Positions 53,248-62,305 of a stretch of 64,000 nt of DNA are shown here, piece after piece. The notes under the pieces are model-generated. The model had not been told where the DNA came from, searched no databases, and saw only the letters and a list, made by a program, of their open reading frames with translations. The stretch is from Actinoplanes sp. KI2 (lineage in GTDB: Bacteria; Actinomycetota; Actinomycetes; Mycobacteriales; Micromonosporaceae), in contig NZ_JAOSZE010000008.1 of NCBI RefSeq assembly GCF_025630775.1, positions 1-64,000 on the forward strand. Direction: 5' to 3'. Within the stretch, counting starts at the first letter, position 1. Each line of letters opens with the position of its first letter. The position numbers were made by a program, and so were the translations under genes.

Positions 53248-54272
53248 TCGGAGGCACCGTGGCGTCGCTGCCCGAGCAGCTCCTGGACGGGGGCGCCTGG
53301 TTCCGGGTGGAGGCGGCCGCGACCGCCTCCGCCGCCCGCCGCGCCGCCGAGCGGCTCGCCACCCAGCTCGGGCTCTCCGAGCGACGCACCGCCGACCTGT
53401 CGATCGTGACCGCCGAGACGGCCGGCAACCTGGTGAAACACGCCGACCAGGGCACGCTGCTGGTCCGCGCGGTGCGCACCGAGCAGCAGGCCGGGGTCGA
53501 GATCATCGCGATCGACCACGGGCCGGGAATGGCCGACCTGGTGCGGTCGGCGGGTGACGGACATTCCACGGCGGGCACGCTCGGCATCGGGCTGGGCGCC
53601 ATCGCGCGCCAGTCCTCCTGGTCCGACCTGCACTCCGTACCCGGCAAGGGAACCGTGCTGGTCGCCCAGGTCTGGTCGGCCGACCCCCCGGAACCCGCCT
53701 GGGCGGCCGGGTTGACCCGTCCGCTCACCGGCGAGCCGGTGAGCGGCGACGCGTTCGCCGTTCGCGACGCGGACGGCCGGCGCCAGGTGCTGATGTGCGA
53801 TGGGCTGGGGCACGGCGGTCTCGCCGCCGCTGCCTCGCAGGAGGCGGTACGAGCGTTCGCCGAGTCCCCGGCGCAGCCGCCGGCCGCCGTGGTCGAGACG
53901 CTGCACCGCCGGCTCAGCCACACCCGCGGCGCCGCGCTGGCCGTGGCCGAGCTCGACCCGGACGCGGGCCTGGTGCGGTACGCGGGGCTCGGCAACATCT
54001 CCGGCACGGTGATCGGCCCGGCCGGCCGTCGCGGGATGATCTCGCTACCCGGGATCGCCGGTCACCAGCGCCGTCAGATCCGGCAGTACGACTACCCGAT
54101 CACGCCGGACGCGATCGTCCTCATGCACAGCGACGGCGTGGTCGACCGCTGGAACCAGGCCGACTACCCGGGCGTGTTGTCCCACTCGCCCGCCCTGATC
54201 GCGGCGACCGTGCTGCGCGACGCGGGGATACGCCGCGACGACGCCGGCGTGCTCGTGGCCCGGCTGCCATGA
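53244..54272 (+). CDS. HATPase-SpoIIE fusion phosphatase (RsbX-type)
   Basis: A 342-residue two-domain protein. Residues ~15-145 are an RsbW/RsbT-like ATPase domain (LSIVTAETAGNLVKHADQGT with Glu and Asn of the N-box; AIDHGPGMADLVRS; GTLGIGLGAIARQS). Residues ~155-342 are a PP2C/SpoIIE phosphatase domain (SGDAFAVRDADGRRQVLMCDGLGHG; ending RRDDAGVLVARLP, with the final Asp pair). It probably dephosphorylates RsbS/RsbR, resetting the stressosome, with its ATPase part sensing or docking. ATG 53244 overlaps the rsbT stop; GTG 53259 with GGAGG four bases upstream is an alternative. Confidence 0.85.
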   Translation: MIGGTVASLPEQLLDGGAWFRVEAAATASAARRAAERLATQLGLSERRTADLSIVTAETAGNLVKHADQGTLLVRAVRTEQQAGVEIIAIDHGPGMADLVRSAGDGHSTAGTLGIGLGAIARQSSWSDLHSVPGKGTVLVAQVWSADPPEPAWAAGLTRPLTGEPVSGDAFAVRDADGRRQVLMCDGLGHGGLAAAASQEAVRAFAESPAQPPAAVVETLHRRLSHTRGAALAVAELDPDAGLVRYAGLGNISGTVIGPAGRRGMISLPGIAGHQRRQIRQYDYPITPDAIVLMHSDGVVDRWNQADYPGVLSHSPALIAATVLRDAGIRRDDAGVLVARLP

Positions 54273-54319
54273 CCGCCCGCGCCGAGCGGCACTTCCGCGC
54301 CGCGGAGGCACGGCCATGA
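54269..54319 (+). CDS. 16-codon linker ORF coupling two genes
   Basis: The ATG overlaps the phosphatase stop (ATGA, 54269-54272) and the TGA overlaps the kinase ATG (ATGA, 54316-54319). In between is MTARAERHFRAAEARP. The kinase ribosome site GCGGAGG (54302-54308) lies inside. It fills what would be the only gap in a chain of overlapping genes, so its likely role is translational coupling rather than a functional peptide. Confidence 0.55.
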   Translation: MTARAERHFRAAEARP

Positions 54320-55665
54320 CCGCGTCCGGCGCCCAGTCGCTGATGCGCATACGCCTGCGGGCCGAGCAGGACGTGTTCGTGGTGCGCCAGCTCGGCCGCG
54401 AGGTGGCCCGTGCGGTCGGCCTCGAGCAGCAGGACCAGACCCGGCTGGCCACCGCGCTGAGCGAGGTGGGCCGGGTGATGCTGGCCGCCGGACCGGACAC
54501 CGAGGTGGAGTTCACCGCGGAGCCGAATGGGGTACCCACGTTGCGGGTGGCGGTGGGCAACCCGCAGCCCGGCGGCGCCGCCGAGATCGGCGCGCAGCTC
54601 GTACAGGTCGGCCGCCTGGTCGACACGATGGAGGTCAGCGATGGCGAGACCGGTACGGTGGTCCGGATGGCTCGACGGTTGCCGGCGAGCGCGCCGAGGC
54701 TGACCCCGGATCGCATGGACGAGATTCGTGCCGGGCTGGCCCAGCATGTGCCGGGCACCCCCCTGGACGAGCTGAGCGTGCAAAATCAGCAGCTCATCGC
54801 CGCGCTTGACGAGGTGCGCGCGCAGCGCGACGACCTGGCCCGGCTGAACGCCGAGCTGGAGGAGACCAACCGTGGCGTGATGGCGCTCTACCACCAGCTC
54901 TCCGACGAGCTGGAGGAGACCAACCGCGGCGTGGTCGCGCTCTACGCCGAGCTGGACGAGCGGTCGGTGCAGCTGCGGGCGGCGAGCGAGGCGAAAAGCC
55001 GGTTCCTGGCGAACGTGAGCCACGAGCTGCGCGCCCCGGTGACCGCGGTGATCGGGCTGACCCGGCTGCTGCTCGACCCGGCCTCCGACCCGCTCACCGC
55101 CGAGCAGCGCCGCCAGGTCGACCTGATCGGCGGCTCGGCCGGTGACCTGCTGACCCTGGTCAACGACCTGCTGGACCTGGCCAAGGCGGAGGCCGGCCGG
55201 ATCGAGCCGCAATGGTCCGAGGTGGATCTGCGAGTCGTCTTCGGCCAGTTGCGTGGCACGCTGCGTCCGCTGGCCACCCGGCCCGAGGTCGACTTCGTGG
55301 TCGAGGAGCCGGCGGTGCCGGGCCTGCGCAGCGACGAGGTGCTGCTCGCCCGGGTGCTGCGCAACCTCCTGACCAACGCGATCAAGTTCACCGCCGAGGG
55401 GTCGGTGACGCTGGCGGTCCGGGCGGTGGGCGACGACGTCGAGTTCACCGTGGCCGACACCGGCACCGGCATCCCGCCCGAGCTGCACGAACGGATCTTC
55501 GAGGAGTTCTACCAGGTGCCGGGCAGCCGGGCGATCACCGGCAAGGGCACCGGCCTGGGCCTGCCGTACGCCCGGCGGCTGGTCGGGATTCTCGGCGGGG
55601 GCCTGCGCGTCGACTCGGTGCCGGGCGAGGGCAGCACCTTTACCGTACGGCTGCCGAAGTCATGA
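54316..55665 (+). CDS. sensor histidine kinase with degenerate RsbT-like N-terminal domain
   Basis: A 449-residue soluble kinase. Residues ~8-115 align with the adjacent RsbT (EQDVFVVRQLGREVARAVGL versus DQDVVRVRQLVRTVAVSVKL), but the N-box Asn is lost (SEVGRVML versus SELARNTL), so this domain should not bind ATP. A coiled coil with an internal repeat (ELEETNRGVMALY, ELEETNRGVVALY) leads to the HisKA box FLANVSHELRAPVTAVIG, then a full HATPase (LLRNLLTNAIKFTAEG, ADTGTGIPPEL, GKGTGLGLPYA). It has no membrane helix and thus senses inside the cell, plausibly by docking to stressosome STAS proteins. Its partner is the receiver protein encoded next (ATGA overlap). Confidence 0.9.
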   Translation: MTASGAQSLMRIRLRAEQDVFVVRQLGREVARAVGLEQQDQTRLATALSEVGRVMLAAGPDTEVEFTAEPNGVPTLRVAVGNPQPGGAAEIGAQLVQVGRLVDTMEVSDGETGTVVRMARRLPASAPRLTPDRMDEIRAGLAQHVPGTPLDELSVQNQQLIAALDEVRAQRDDLARLNAELEETNRGVMALYHQLSDELEETNRGVVALYAELDERSVQLRAASEAKSRFLANVSHELRAPVTAVIGLTRLLLDPASDPLTAEQRRQVDLIGGSAGDLLTLVNDLLDLAKAEAGRIEPQWSEVDLRVVFGQLRGTLRPLATRPEVDFVVEEPAVPGLRSDEVLLARVLRNLLTNAIKFTAEGSVTLAVRAVGDDVEFTVADTGTGIPPELHERIFEEFYQVPGSRAITGKGTGLGLPYARRLVGILGGGLRVDSVPGEGSTFTVRLPKS

Positions 55666-57191
55666 ACGCGGCGACCGTCCTAGTCGTCGACGACAGCGCC
55701 CCCAAGCGGTATCTGCTGGTCAACTGGCTGACCCGGGCCGGCTTCACGGTCCGCGAGGCGGAGACCGGCGGCGAGGCGTTGCGGGTGCTGCCGGGCTCCG
55801 GGATCGACCTCGTGGTGCTGGACGTCAAGCTTCCGGACATGAGCGGCTTCGACGTCTGCGAGAGGATCAAGACCGATCCCGCGTACGCCGCGCTGCCCGT
55901 CGTGCACGTGTCCGCGCATGCCGTCGACGTCAACGATCGGACCCAGGGGCTGAACCGGGGTGCGGATGCGTACCTGGTCGAGCCGATCGAGCCGGACGAG
56001 CTGATCGCCACCTGCCAGGCCGTGCTGCGGTACTACTCGGCGCGCCGCCGGGCCGAGTTCCTGGCCGCCCGCCTGGTTCGGCTGGCCGAGGCCACCCTCG
56101 CGATCAACCTGGCCTCCACCCTCCCCGCCCTGCTCGAGGCGGCGGCCGCCGGCGCGTACGACATCTTCGGTGGCCCGGTCGTCGTGCTCGCCGAGACCGC
56201 CGACGGCGACAGCCTCGCCGCGGTCGGCTCGCCGCCGGTGATCCGCCCGTGGTCGCTGTCCGAGCGCAACGCGGCGATCGGCTCGCTGGTTCGCACCGAC
56301 CAGCCGGCCGACTGGGACGTCGCCGACTGGCCCGAGGGCGACGAGGTGGCGGTGGCCGCGACCCGGCTGCGGATCGACCGCCCGTCGGTCTACGTGGCGG
56401 TACGGTCCAGCTCGCAGACCCCCGGCTTCCCGGTGCTGCGCCAGCTCTCCCAGGCCGTGGCGGCCGCCGTCGAGGCGCAGCGCTCGTACGACGAGGAGCA
56501 CCGCATCGCCATCACCCTGCAGCGCAGCCTGCTGCAGTCGAGCCTGCCGAGCCTGCCCGGCGTCCAGACCGCGGTGCGCTACATGCCGGCCGGCTCGCAG
56601 ACCGAGGTGGGCGGCGACTTCTACGAGGTCACCATGCTCGACGGCCAGCTGCTGGTGGCGATCGGCGACGTGGCCGGCCACTCGCTGCACGCGGCCACGG
56701 TGATGGCCGAGGTGCGGCACGCGGTCCGCGCGTACGCCGTCGAGGGCCATCCGCCGGGGACGGTGCTCGCCCTGGTCAACCGCTTCATGCGGCGGGTGCT
56801 GCCGGCCGATTCGGCGACCGTCTGCCTGCTCGTCCTCGACCCGGTGACGGGCCGGGTCCGGATGGCCGGCGCCGGTCACCTGCCGCCGCTGCTGCACACC
56901 GCCGACGGGGTCACCTTCCTGCAGCCGGGCGGCGCGCTGCTCGGCATCAACGCGCCGCGCCCGGACGATCTGGAGTTCGTGCTGCCCCGCGGCGGCACGC
57001 TGGTGCTCTACACCGACGGTCTGGTCGAGCGCCGGGACGAGGACATCGACGTGGGGCTGGCCGCGCTGCGCCGGGTGGCCGCCGAGGTCGACCCGGACCT
57101 CGAGGACTTTTGCGATCGCCTCCTGCTGCGGTTGGGCGCCGCCGGGCAGGCCGACGACGACGTGGCGGTGGTCGCTCTCCGCCGCGGCTGA
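55662..57191 (+). CDS. response regulator with GAF-like and SpoIIE phosphatase domains
   Basis: A 509-residue protein. Residues 1-125 are a receiver domain (VLVVDDSAPKRYLLVNWLTR; phospho-Asp in LVVLDVKLPDMSG; VSAHA). A GAF-like middle follows (LARLAEATLAINLAS-type helix to about residue 285). Residues ~300-509 are a SpoIIE/PP2C phosphatase (LQRSLLQSSLPSLPGVQTAV, GGDFYEVTMLDGQLLVAIGD, LVLYTDGLVERRDEDIDVGL, ADDDVAVVALRR with metal Asp residues). The upstream kinase would phosphorylate it and switch its phosphatase, whose target is likely a phospho-STAS protein such as the divergent one at 51079. Last gene of the operon. Confidence 0.9.
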   Translation: MNAATVLVVDDSAPKRYLLVNWLTRAGFTVREAETGGEALRVLPGSGIDLVVLDVKLPDMSGFDVCERIKTDPAYAALPVVHVSAHAVDVNDRTQGLNRGADAYLVEPIEPDELIATCQAVLRYYSARRRAEFLAARLVRLAEATLAINLASTLPALLEAAAAGAYDIFGGPVVVLAETADGDSLAAVGSPPVIRPWSLSERNAAIGSLVRTDQPADWDVADWPEGDEVAVAATRLRIDRPSVYVAVRSSSQTPGFPVLRQLSQAVAAAVEAQRSYDEEHRIAITLQRSLLQSSLPSLPGVQTAVRYMPAGSQTEVGGDFYEVTMLDGQLLVAIGDVAGHSLHAATVMAEVRHAVRAYAVEGHPPGTVLALVNRFMRRVLPADSATVCLLVLDPVTGRVRMAGAGHLPPLLHTADGVTFLQPGGALLGINAPRPDDLEFVLPRGGTLVLYTDGLVERRDEDIDVGLAALRRVAAEVDPDLEDFCDRLLLRLGAAGQADDDVAVVALRRG

Positions 57192-57195
57192 CCCC

Positions 57196-57224
57196 TTGAC
57201 GGCAGCTATTCACTCGTTGAATAG
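57196..57224 (+). promoter_or_regulatory. promoter and PadR-type operator
   Basis: TTGACG (57196-57201) is a good -35. A perfect inverted repeat CTATTCA-ctcgt-TGAATAG (57206-57224) covers the spacer and -10 region, ending eight bases before the padR ATG. A PadR dimer bound here would block its own operon. The previous gene stops at 57191. Confidence 0.75.
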
Positions 57225-57232
57225 TAGCCGCC

Positions 57233-57769
57233 ATGTCCACGGCCCATGTTCTGCTCGGTCTGCTCGCCGGTGGTCCGCGGCACGGCTACGACCTCAAGCG
57301 GGCCCACGACGATCGGCTGCCCCGGGCCAAGCCGCTCGCGTACGGCCAGGTCTACTCGACCCTCGGCCGGCTCGAGCGGGATGGCCTGGTCACCGAGGCC
57401 GGCCAGGATCGCGAGGGCGGCCCCGACCGCACGTCGTACGAGATCACCGACGAGGGTCGGCAGCACCTCGACACCTGGCTCGCCGCGGTCGAGGCGCCGG
57501 CGCCGTACGTCGCCAGCGAACTGTTCAGCAAGGTGGTGGTCGCGCTGCTCGCGGCCGACGCCGGGCGGGCCCGCGACTACCTGGTCGCCCAGCGCGCCGC
57601 CCACATGAGCCGCATGCGCGAGCTCACCACCGAGAAGTCCGAGCCCGGGGCGAGCGTGGGCGACGTGATCGCCGCCGACTACGCCCTCGGGCACCTCGAG
57701 GCCGACCTGCGCTGGCTGCAGACCACGCTGGCGCGGGTGGCCGACCTGCAGAAGGAAGTGACCAGTTGA
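57233..57769 (+). CDS. PadR-family regulator of an ABC transporter
   Basis: A 178-residue class I PadR protein: winged helix with LLGLLAGGPRHGYDLKRAHD, AYGQVYSTLGRLERDGLVTE and DRTSYEITDEGRQHLDTWL, then a long C-terminal dimerisation helix (AQRAAHMSRMRELTTEKSEP). It is the first gene of an operon with an ABC ATPase and FtsX-type permease, a standard arrangement in actinobacteria where PadR represses an efflux-like transporter until a drug or peptide is sensed. Its stop overlaps the TTG start of the ATPase gene. Confidence 0.92.
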   Translation: MSTAHVLLGLLAGGPRHGYDLKRAHDDRLPRAKPLAYGQVYSTLGRLERDGLVTEAGQDREGGPDRTSYEITDEGRQHLDTWLAAVEAPAPYVASELFSKVVVALLAADAGRARDYLVAQRAAHMSRMRELTTEKSEPGASVGDVIAADYALGHLEADLRWLQTTLARVADLQKEVTS

Positions 57770-58455
57770 GCGCACTGCTGAGCGGCACCGGCCTGGTCCG
57801 CAACTACGGCGCCACCCCGGCGCTGCGCGGGATCGACCTCCAGGTCGGCGAAGGCGAGATCGTCGCGGTCACCGGCCCGAGCGGCTGCGGGAAGTCCACG
57901 CTGCTGCACTGCCTGGCCGGCATCATCCGGGTGGACGCGGGCACCGTCAGCTACCGCGAGCAGGACATCGGGCTGTGGTCCGAGGCGGCCCGGTCGAGGC
58001 TGCGCCGCACCGAGTACGGGGTGCTGTTCCAGTTCGGGCAGCTGGTCCCCGAGCTCACCGCGGTGGAGAACGTCGCGCTGCCGCTGCTTCTCGCCGGCAC
58101 GGGGCGGCGGGAGGCGCGGCAGACGGCGCTCGACTGGCTCGAGCGGCTCGGCGTGGCCGAGTTCGCCGAGCAGCGGCCCGGCACGATGTCCGGCGGCCAG
58201 CAACAGCGCTGTGCCACCGCCCGGGCGCTGATCACCGAGCCGCGGGTGCTGTTCGCCGACGAGCCGACCGGCGCGCTCGACGTGCTCACCGGCGAGCAGG
58301 TGCTCGGCCAGATCGTCCGGGTGGCGCGCGAGCAGGGCACGGCGGTCGTGCTGGTCACCCACGAGGCGAGCGTCGCGGCGTACGCGGACCGCGAGGTCGC
58401 CCTGCGCGACGGCGCCGTCGACCCGACGGGGCTGGGCCTGGGTGTGGGCCGGTGA
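57766..58455 (+). CDS. ABC transporter ATP-binding protein (MacB/LolD type)
   Basis: A 229-residue ATPase: Walker A VTGPSGCGKSTLLHCLAG, Q-loop FQFGQLVPELTAVEN, signature MSGGQQQRCATARALITEP, Walker B VLFADEPTGALD and H-loop VLVTHEASVAAY. The order fits the MacB/LolD/FtsE class that pairs with FtsX-like permeases. The start is TTG 57766, overlapping the padR stop (TTGA), with AAGGAA upstream; the last codons overlap the permease start (GTGA). Confidence 0.92.
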   Translation: MSALLSGTGLVRNYGATPALRGIDLQVGEGEIVAVTGPSGCGKSTLLHCLAGIIRVDAGTVSYREQDIGLWSEAARSRLRRTEYGVLFQFGQLVPELTAVENVALPLLLAGTGRREARQTALDWLERLGVAEFAEQRPGTMSGGQQQRCATARALITEPRVLFADEPTGALDVLTGEQVLGQIVRVAREQGTAVVLVTHEASVAAYADREVALRDGAVDPTGLGLGVGR

Positions 58456-59953
58456 CCGCCTCCACGCTGGCTCGCCTCGCGGTGGCCGGCAACCGTACCG
58501 ACGTGCTGCGGACCGCGCTGACCGCGGTGAGCGCCCTGCTCGCCACGATCGCGATGCTCTGCGCGGCGACCGTCCTGTCCATCGACGGCTGGGCCGACCG
58601 GTACTCCGCCGAGCTGCTGGTCGAGCCCGGCCTGCGGCCCGGTGTGGCGGCGACGCTGATCCTGGTCTCGCTGCCGGTGCTGGCGCTGGCCGGGCAGTGC
58701 ATCCGGCTCGGCGCGCCGGCTCGCGACCGGCGGCTGGCCGCGATCCGGCTGGCCGGCGCGACACCGGGGGAGGCGGTGCTGATCGCCACCGCGGAGACGG
58801 CCGTGGCCAGCCTGCTCGGCTCGCTCACCGGGCTGGTGGCGTACCTCGTCGCCCGGGCCGCGATCGGCGACCAGCGCACCCTGCCCACCGACGTCCTGCC
58901 GCCGGCGCCGGTCATCGGCGTGCTGGTGCTGCTGGTGCCGGTGCTGGCGGCGGCGATCGGCGCGCTGCTGATGCGCCGGGTCATCGTCACCCCGCTCGGG
59001 GTGGTGCGGCGGGTTCGTGAGCGCGGGCCGCGGCCGTGGCCGGGCCTGCTCATCGCGGCGGGGCTGGTGCTCTTCGCGATTCCGTTGCAGGACGACCTGC
59101 GGTTGCACCTCGGCAAGCACACGCTCGTCATGCCGGCCTCGAAGTACGCGGCCTACGTCTGCCTCGGCGGCGGGGTGGTGCTGACCATGGCGGGCGTGGT
59201 GCTCGGCGTGGGGTGGATCTCCTACACCGCCGGGCGGCTGCTGCGCCGGTACGGCCGAGGCCGGCCACCCTGCTCGCCGGCCAGCGACTGATCACCGACC
59301 CGTGGAACGGCAGCCGCACGATGGCCGCCCTGCTCGCGGCCGTGATCGCCGGGTCGGTGGCGCTCGGGTACAAGGCGCTGCTGGCCACGACCTTCCGCTT
59401 CTACGACCTTTCCAACCAGGTCCAAGGCTTCACGAACGGCGAAGGGATCGGGGCCGGGGCCGAGCCGAGCTTCTACTTCAACGCCATCCGGCTGGTCATG
59501 GTGGCGGTCGGGCTGAGCGCGGCGGTCGCGGCGGCCGGGCTGCTGATCGCGCTGGTCGAGAGCATCGTGGCGCGGCGGCGGGCGTACGCGTCGCTGACGG
59601 CCACGGGCGTGCCTCGGCGTACCCTCTCCGCGGCGATCCTCTGGCAGACGGTGACGCCGCTGATCCCCGCCCTGCTGCTGGCGCTGGCGGTGGGCGACGC
59701 GCTGGTCCGGCTGTTTCCCACGAACTTCGACCTCGGCAACGCGTACCAGGAGTGTCTCGCCGACCACAACCCGGAGGCGCATTGCACGACGCTCGCCGCG
59801 GTGCACGCGCCGGCGGTCCTCACGGTGCCGATTCCGTGGGGTGACCTGGGATGGCTCGGCGGCAGCACGCTGCTGGCGGTGCTGGTCGCGGTCGGCGCCG
59901 GGTTGCTGGTGTTGCGCTCCAGCACCGACCTCGACGAGCTGCGGGCCGGCTGA
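58452..59953 (+). pseudogene. FtsX-type ABC permease, split by a frameshift
   Basis: The gene starts at GTG 58452 and reads as an FtsX/MacB-like permease (LRTALTAVSALLATIAMLCA, RRLAAIRLAGATPGEAVLIA). The frame ends at 59291 soon after LLRRYGRGR. From about 59262 the next frame continues the same protein: RPATLLAGQRLITDPWNGSR, RRAYASLTATGVPRRTLSAA, to LDELRAG at 59953. A missing single base near 59262 explains it. The composite would be about 500 residues with two FtsX domains, normal for this family. It is either a recent inactivation, a sequencing error in a G/C-rich run, or, least likely, recoding. Without it the ATPase lacks its partner. Confidence 0.8.
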
Positions 59954-60094
59954 TCCTTGCGGGCCGGGCCCACCCGGCGGCCGGACGCGGAGCTGTTGTT
60001 GCAGCTAGCGGCCCTGGCACGCCGGGGACTCAGCCAACGCTCGTACGGTAAAGGCGGCGGAAGGGGAACGCCCGGGTCTTGGGCGGCGGACGCG

Positions 60095-62218
60095 CTAGGC
60101 GGCGCCCATCACGTCCAAGGCCCAGGCAAGGACGAAGGCCTCTTCCTTCCAGGCGTCGTACCGGCCGCTCGGGCCGCTGTGGCCGGCCTCCATCTCGGTC
60201 TTCAGCAGGTATGTGCCCTCCGGCGCGGTGGCCCGCAGCCGGGCGATCCACTTGGCCGGCTCGTGGTAGAGCACGCGGGTGTCGTTGAAGCTGGTCACCG
60301 CGAGGATCTTGGGGTAGCTCAGCTTCGTGACGTTCTCGTAGGGGCTGTACGCCTTCATGTAGGCGTACACGTCGGCCGACTCGATCGGGTTGCCCCACTC
60401 CTCCCACTCGGTCACGGTGAGTGGCAGTGACGGGTCGAGGATCGAGGTCAGCGGGTCGACGAAGGGCACCTGCGCCACGATGCCGGCGAAGTCCTCCGGG
60501 GCGAGGTTGGCGATCGCGCCCATCAGCAGGCCGCCGGCCGAGCCGCCCCGGGCCACCAGCCGGGCCGCCGACGTCCAGCGCTGGCTGACCAGCGCCCGGG
60601 CGCAGGCCACGAAGTCGGTGAAGGTGTTCCTCTTGGTCAGCATCTTGCCGTCCTCGTACCACCGGCGGCCCATCTCGCCGCCGCCGCGCACGTGCGCGAT
60701 GGCGAAGACGACGCCGCGGTCGAGCAGCGACAGGCGGGCGATCGAGAAGTACGGGTCGATGCTGACCTCGTACGAGCCGTAGCCGTAGAGCAGCGCCGGG
60801 GCCGAGCCGTCCCGTGCGACGTCCTTACGGGCCACGATCGAGATCGGCACCCGGGTGCCGTCGCCGGCCAGGGCCCACTCCCGGTACTGCTCGTAGTCGT
60901 CCGGGTCGTAGCCGCCGAGCACCGGCTTCCGCTTGCGCAGCACCATCTGCCGGGTCACCAGGTCGACGTCGTAGATCGACTCGGGGGTGACCATCGAGGT
61001 GTAGCTGATCCGGACCACGGCGGTGTCGTACTCCGGGTTTCCGGTCAGGCCCACGTGGTAGAGCGGCTCGGGGAACGGCATGTCGTACGAGTCGGTGCTG
61101 CCGTCGCCCATCACCCGCAGGCCGGTCAGGCCGTCCCGGCGCTGCGAGATCACGATGTGCCGGGCGAACGCGTCGACCGACTCCAGCCGGGTGCCCGGCT
61201 CGTGCGGGATCAGCTCCACCCAGTCGCCGGGGTTGTCTGCCGACGTATACGCCAGCGCGAAGTCTTCCGCGTTCTTGTTGTGCAGGATCAGGAAGCGGTG
61301 GCCGTGGTGCGCGATCGAGTACTCCACGCCCTGCTCACGCGGCGCGATCACGAACGGCTCGGCCGTCGGCGTCTCGGCCGGGATGACCCGGATCTCCGAG
61401 GTGAGCTTGCTCTGCGTGTCGATGACCACGAATTTCTCACTCCGGGTCAGCTCGACGCTGACCCAGAAGCGCTCGTCCGGCTCCTCGAAGACCACCACGT
61501 CGTCGCTCGCCGGCCGGCCGACGGTGTGCCGCCAGACCCGGAACGGCCGCCAGGCCTCGTCGACCGTGATGTAGAACAGCGCGCTGCCGTCGGCCGACCA
61601 GGCCGTCCCGTACGACGTGTCGGGCACCTCGTCGGCCAGCACCTCGCCGGTGCGCAGGTCTTTCACCCGCAGCGTGAAGCGCTCGTCGCCGTCGAAGTCG
61701 GTGGAGTAGGCCAGCCAGTTGCCGTCGGGGCTGGTGTCGAACGTGCCCAGGGCGAAGAACTCCTTGCCCTCGGCCAGCGCGTTGCCGTCGAGCAGCACCT
61801 CCTCGCCGGGCCGGTCGTCGGACATCGGCGGGTCGACCTCGCCCGGCCCGACCGCGACCCGGCAGTGGATGCCGTACTGCTTGCCCTCGACTGTCCGCGT
61901 GTAGTACCAGTACTTGCCCTTGCGGCTGGGCACCGAGAGATCGGTCTCCTGGGTGCGGTCCTTGATCTCCTGGAAGATGGTGCCGCGCAAGCCGGCCAGG
62001 TGCGCCGTCGCCGCGTCTGTCCACGAATTTTCGGCCGTCAGATAGGCGACGGTCTCCGGAAGCTCCTTGTCGGCGAGCCAGGAGAACTCATCCGTCACGG
62101 TGTCGCCGTGGAAGGTGCGCTCGGTCGGGACCGGGCGGGCGGTGGGCGGCGTCGCGGGCGTATCGGCTGTCACGGGAGCCACGTTACCGGGTGCTCCCGA
62201 CGCTTTTTCGGCTTCCAT
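60095..62218 (-). CDS. ptrB: oligopeptidase B (S9A prolyl oligopeptidase family)
   Basis: A 707-residue cytoplasmic serine peptidase: an N-terminal part with ERTFHGDTVTDEFSWLADKE, a seven-bladed propeller, and the C-terminal hydrolase. Catalytic residues: Ser in ARGGSAGGLLMGAI, Asp in AVTSFNDTRVLYHEPAKW, His in EMEAGHSGPSGRY. Acidic residues in the S1 region (VPFVDPLTSILDPSLPLTVT, EWEEWGNP) match the OpdB subgroup that cleaves after Arg/Lys in short peptides. Start ATG 62218 is given; a GTG at 62239 directly after TATAGT on the minus strand is an alternative leaderless start. Confidence 0.9.
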   Translation of the reverse strand: MEAEKASGAPGNVAPVTADTPATPPTARPVPTERTFHGDTVTDEFSWLADKELPETVAYLTAENSWTDAATAHLAGLRGTIFQEIKDRTQETDLSVPSRKGKYWYYTRTVEGKQYGIHCRVAVGPGEVDPPMSDDRPGEEVLLDGNALAEGKEFFALGTFDTSPDGNWLAYSTDFDGDERFTLRVKDLRTGEVLADEVPDTSYGTAWSADGSALFYITVDEAWRPFRVWRHTVGRPASDDVVVFEEPDERFWVSVELTRSEKFVVIDTQSKLTSEIRVIPAETPTAEPFVIAPREQGVEYSIAHHGHRFLILHNKNAEDFALAYTSADNPGDWVELIPHEPGTRLESVDAFARHIVISQRRDGLTGLRVMGDGSTDSYDMPFPEPLYHVGLTGNPEYDTAVVRISYTSMVTPESIYDVDLVTRQMVLRKRKPVLGGYDPDDYEQYREWALAGDGTRVPISIVARKDVARDGSAPALLYGYGSYEVSIDPYFSIARLSLLDRGVVFAIAHVRGGGEMGRRWYEDGKMLTKRNTFTDFVACARALVSQRWTSAARLVARGGSAGGLLMGAIANLAPEDFAGIVAQVPFVDPLTSILDPSLPLTVTEWEEWGNPIESADVYAYMKAYSPYENVTKLSYPKILAVTSFNDTRVLYHEPAKWIARLRATAPEGTYLLKTEMEAGHSGPSGRYDAWKEEAFVLAWALDVMGAA

Positions 62219-62305
62219 TGACCGCGCGCGTTCGAACACCTGTACTATATGCCAGAGTGGACGGTCGATCTTGATGACGATCTTGTAACGAGCACGGGCA
62301 GGGAC

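Noticed and set aside
54121..55488. A 455-codon minus-strand frame opposite the histidine kinase
   Set aside because: The plus strand has all kinase boxes; the antisense translation is low-complexity.
59255..59295. Programmed ribosomal frameshifting in the FtsX-type gene
   Set aside because: No slippery heptamer or downstream structure is evident, and FtsX permeases are not known to need recoding; mutation or sequence error is simpler.
62231..62244. A second SOS-like box between oligopeptidase B and the FAD oxidase (CGAACACCTGTACT)
   Set aside because: It matches only about 11 of 14 positions, and the GTT half is broken; too weak without experimental support.
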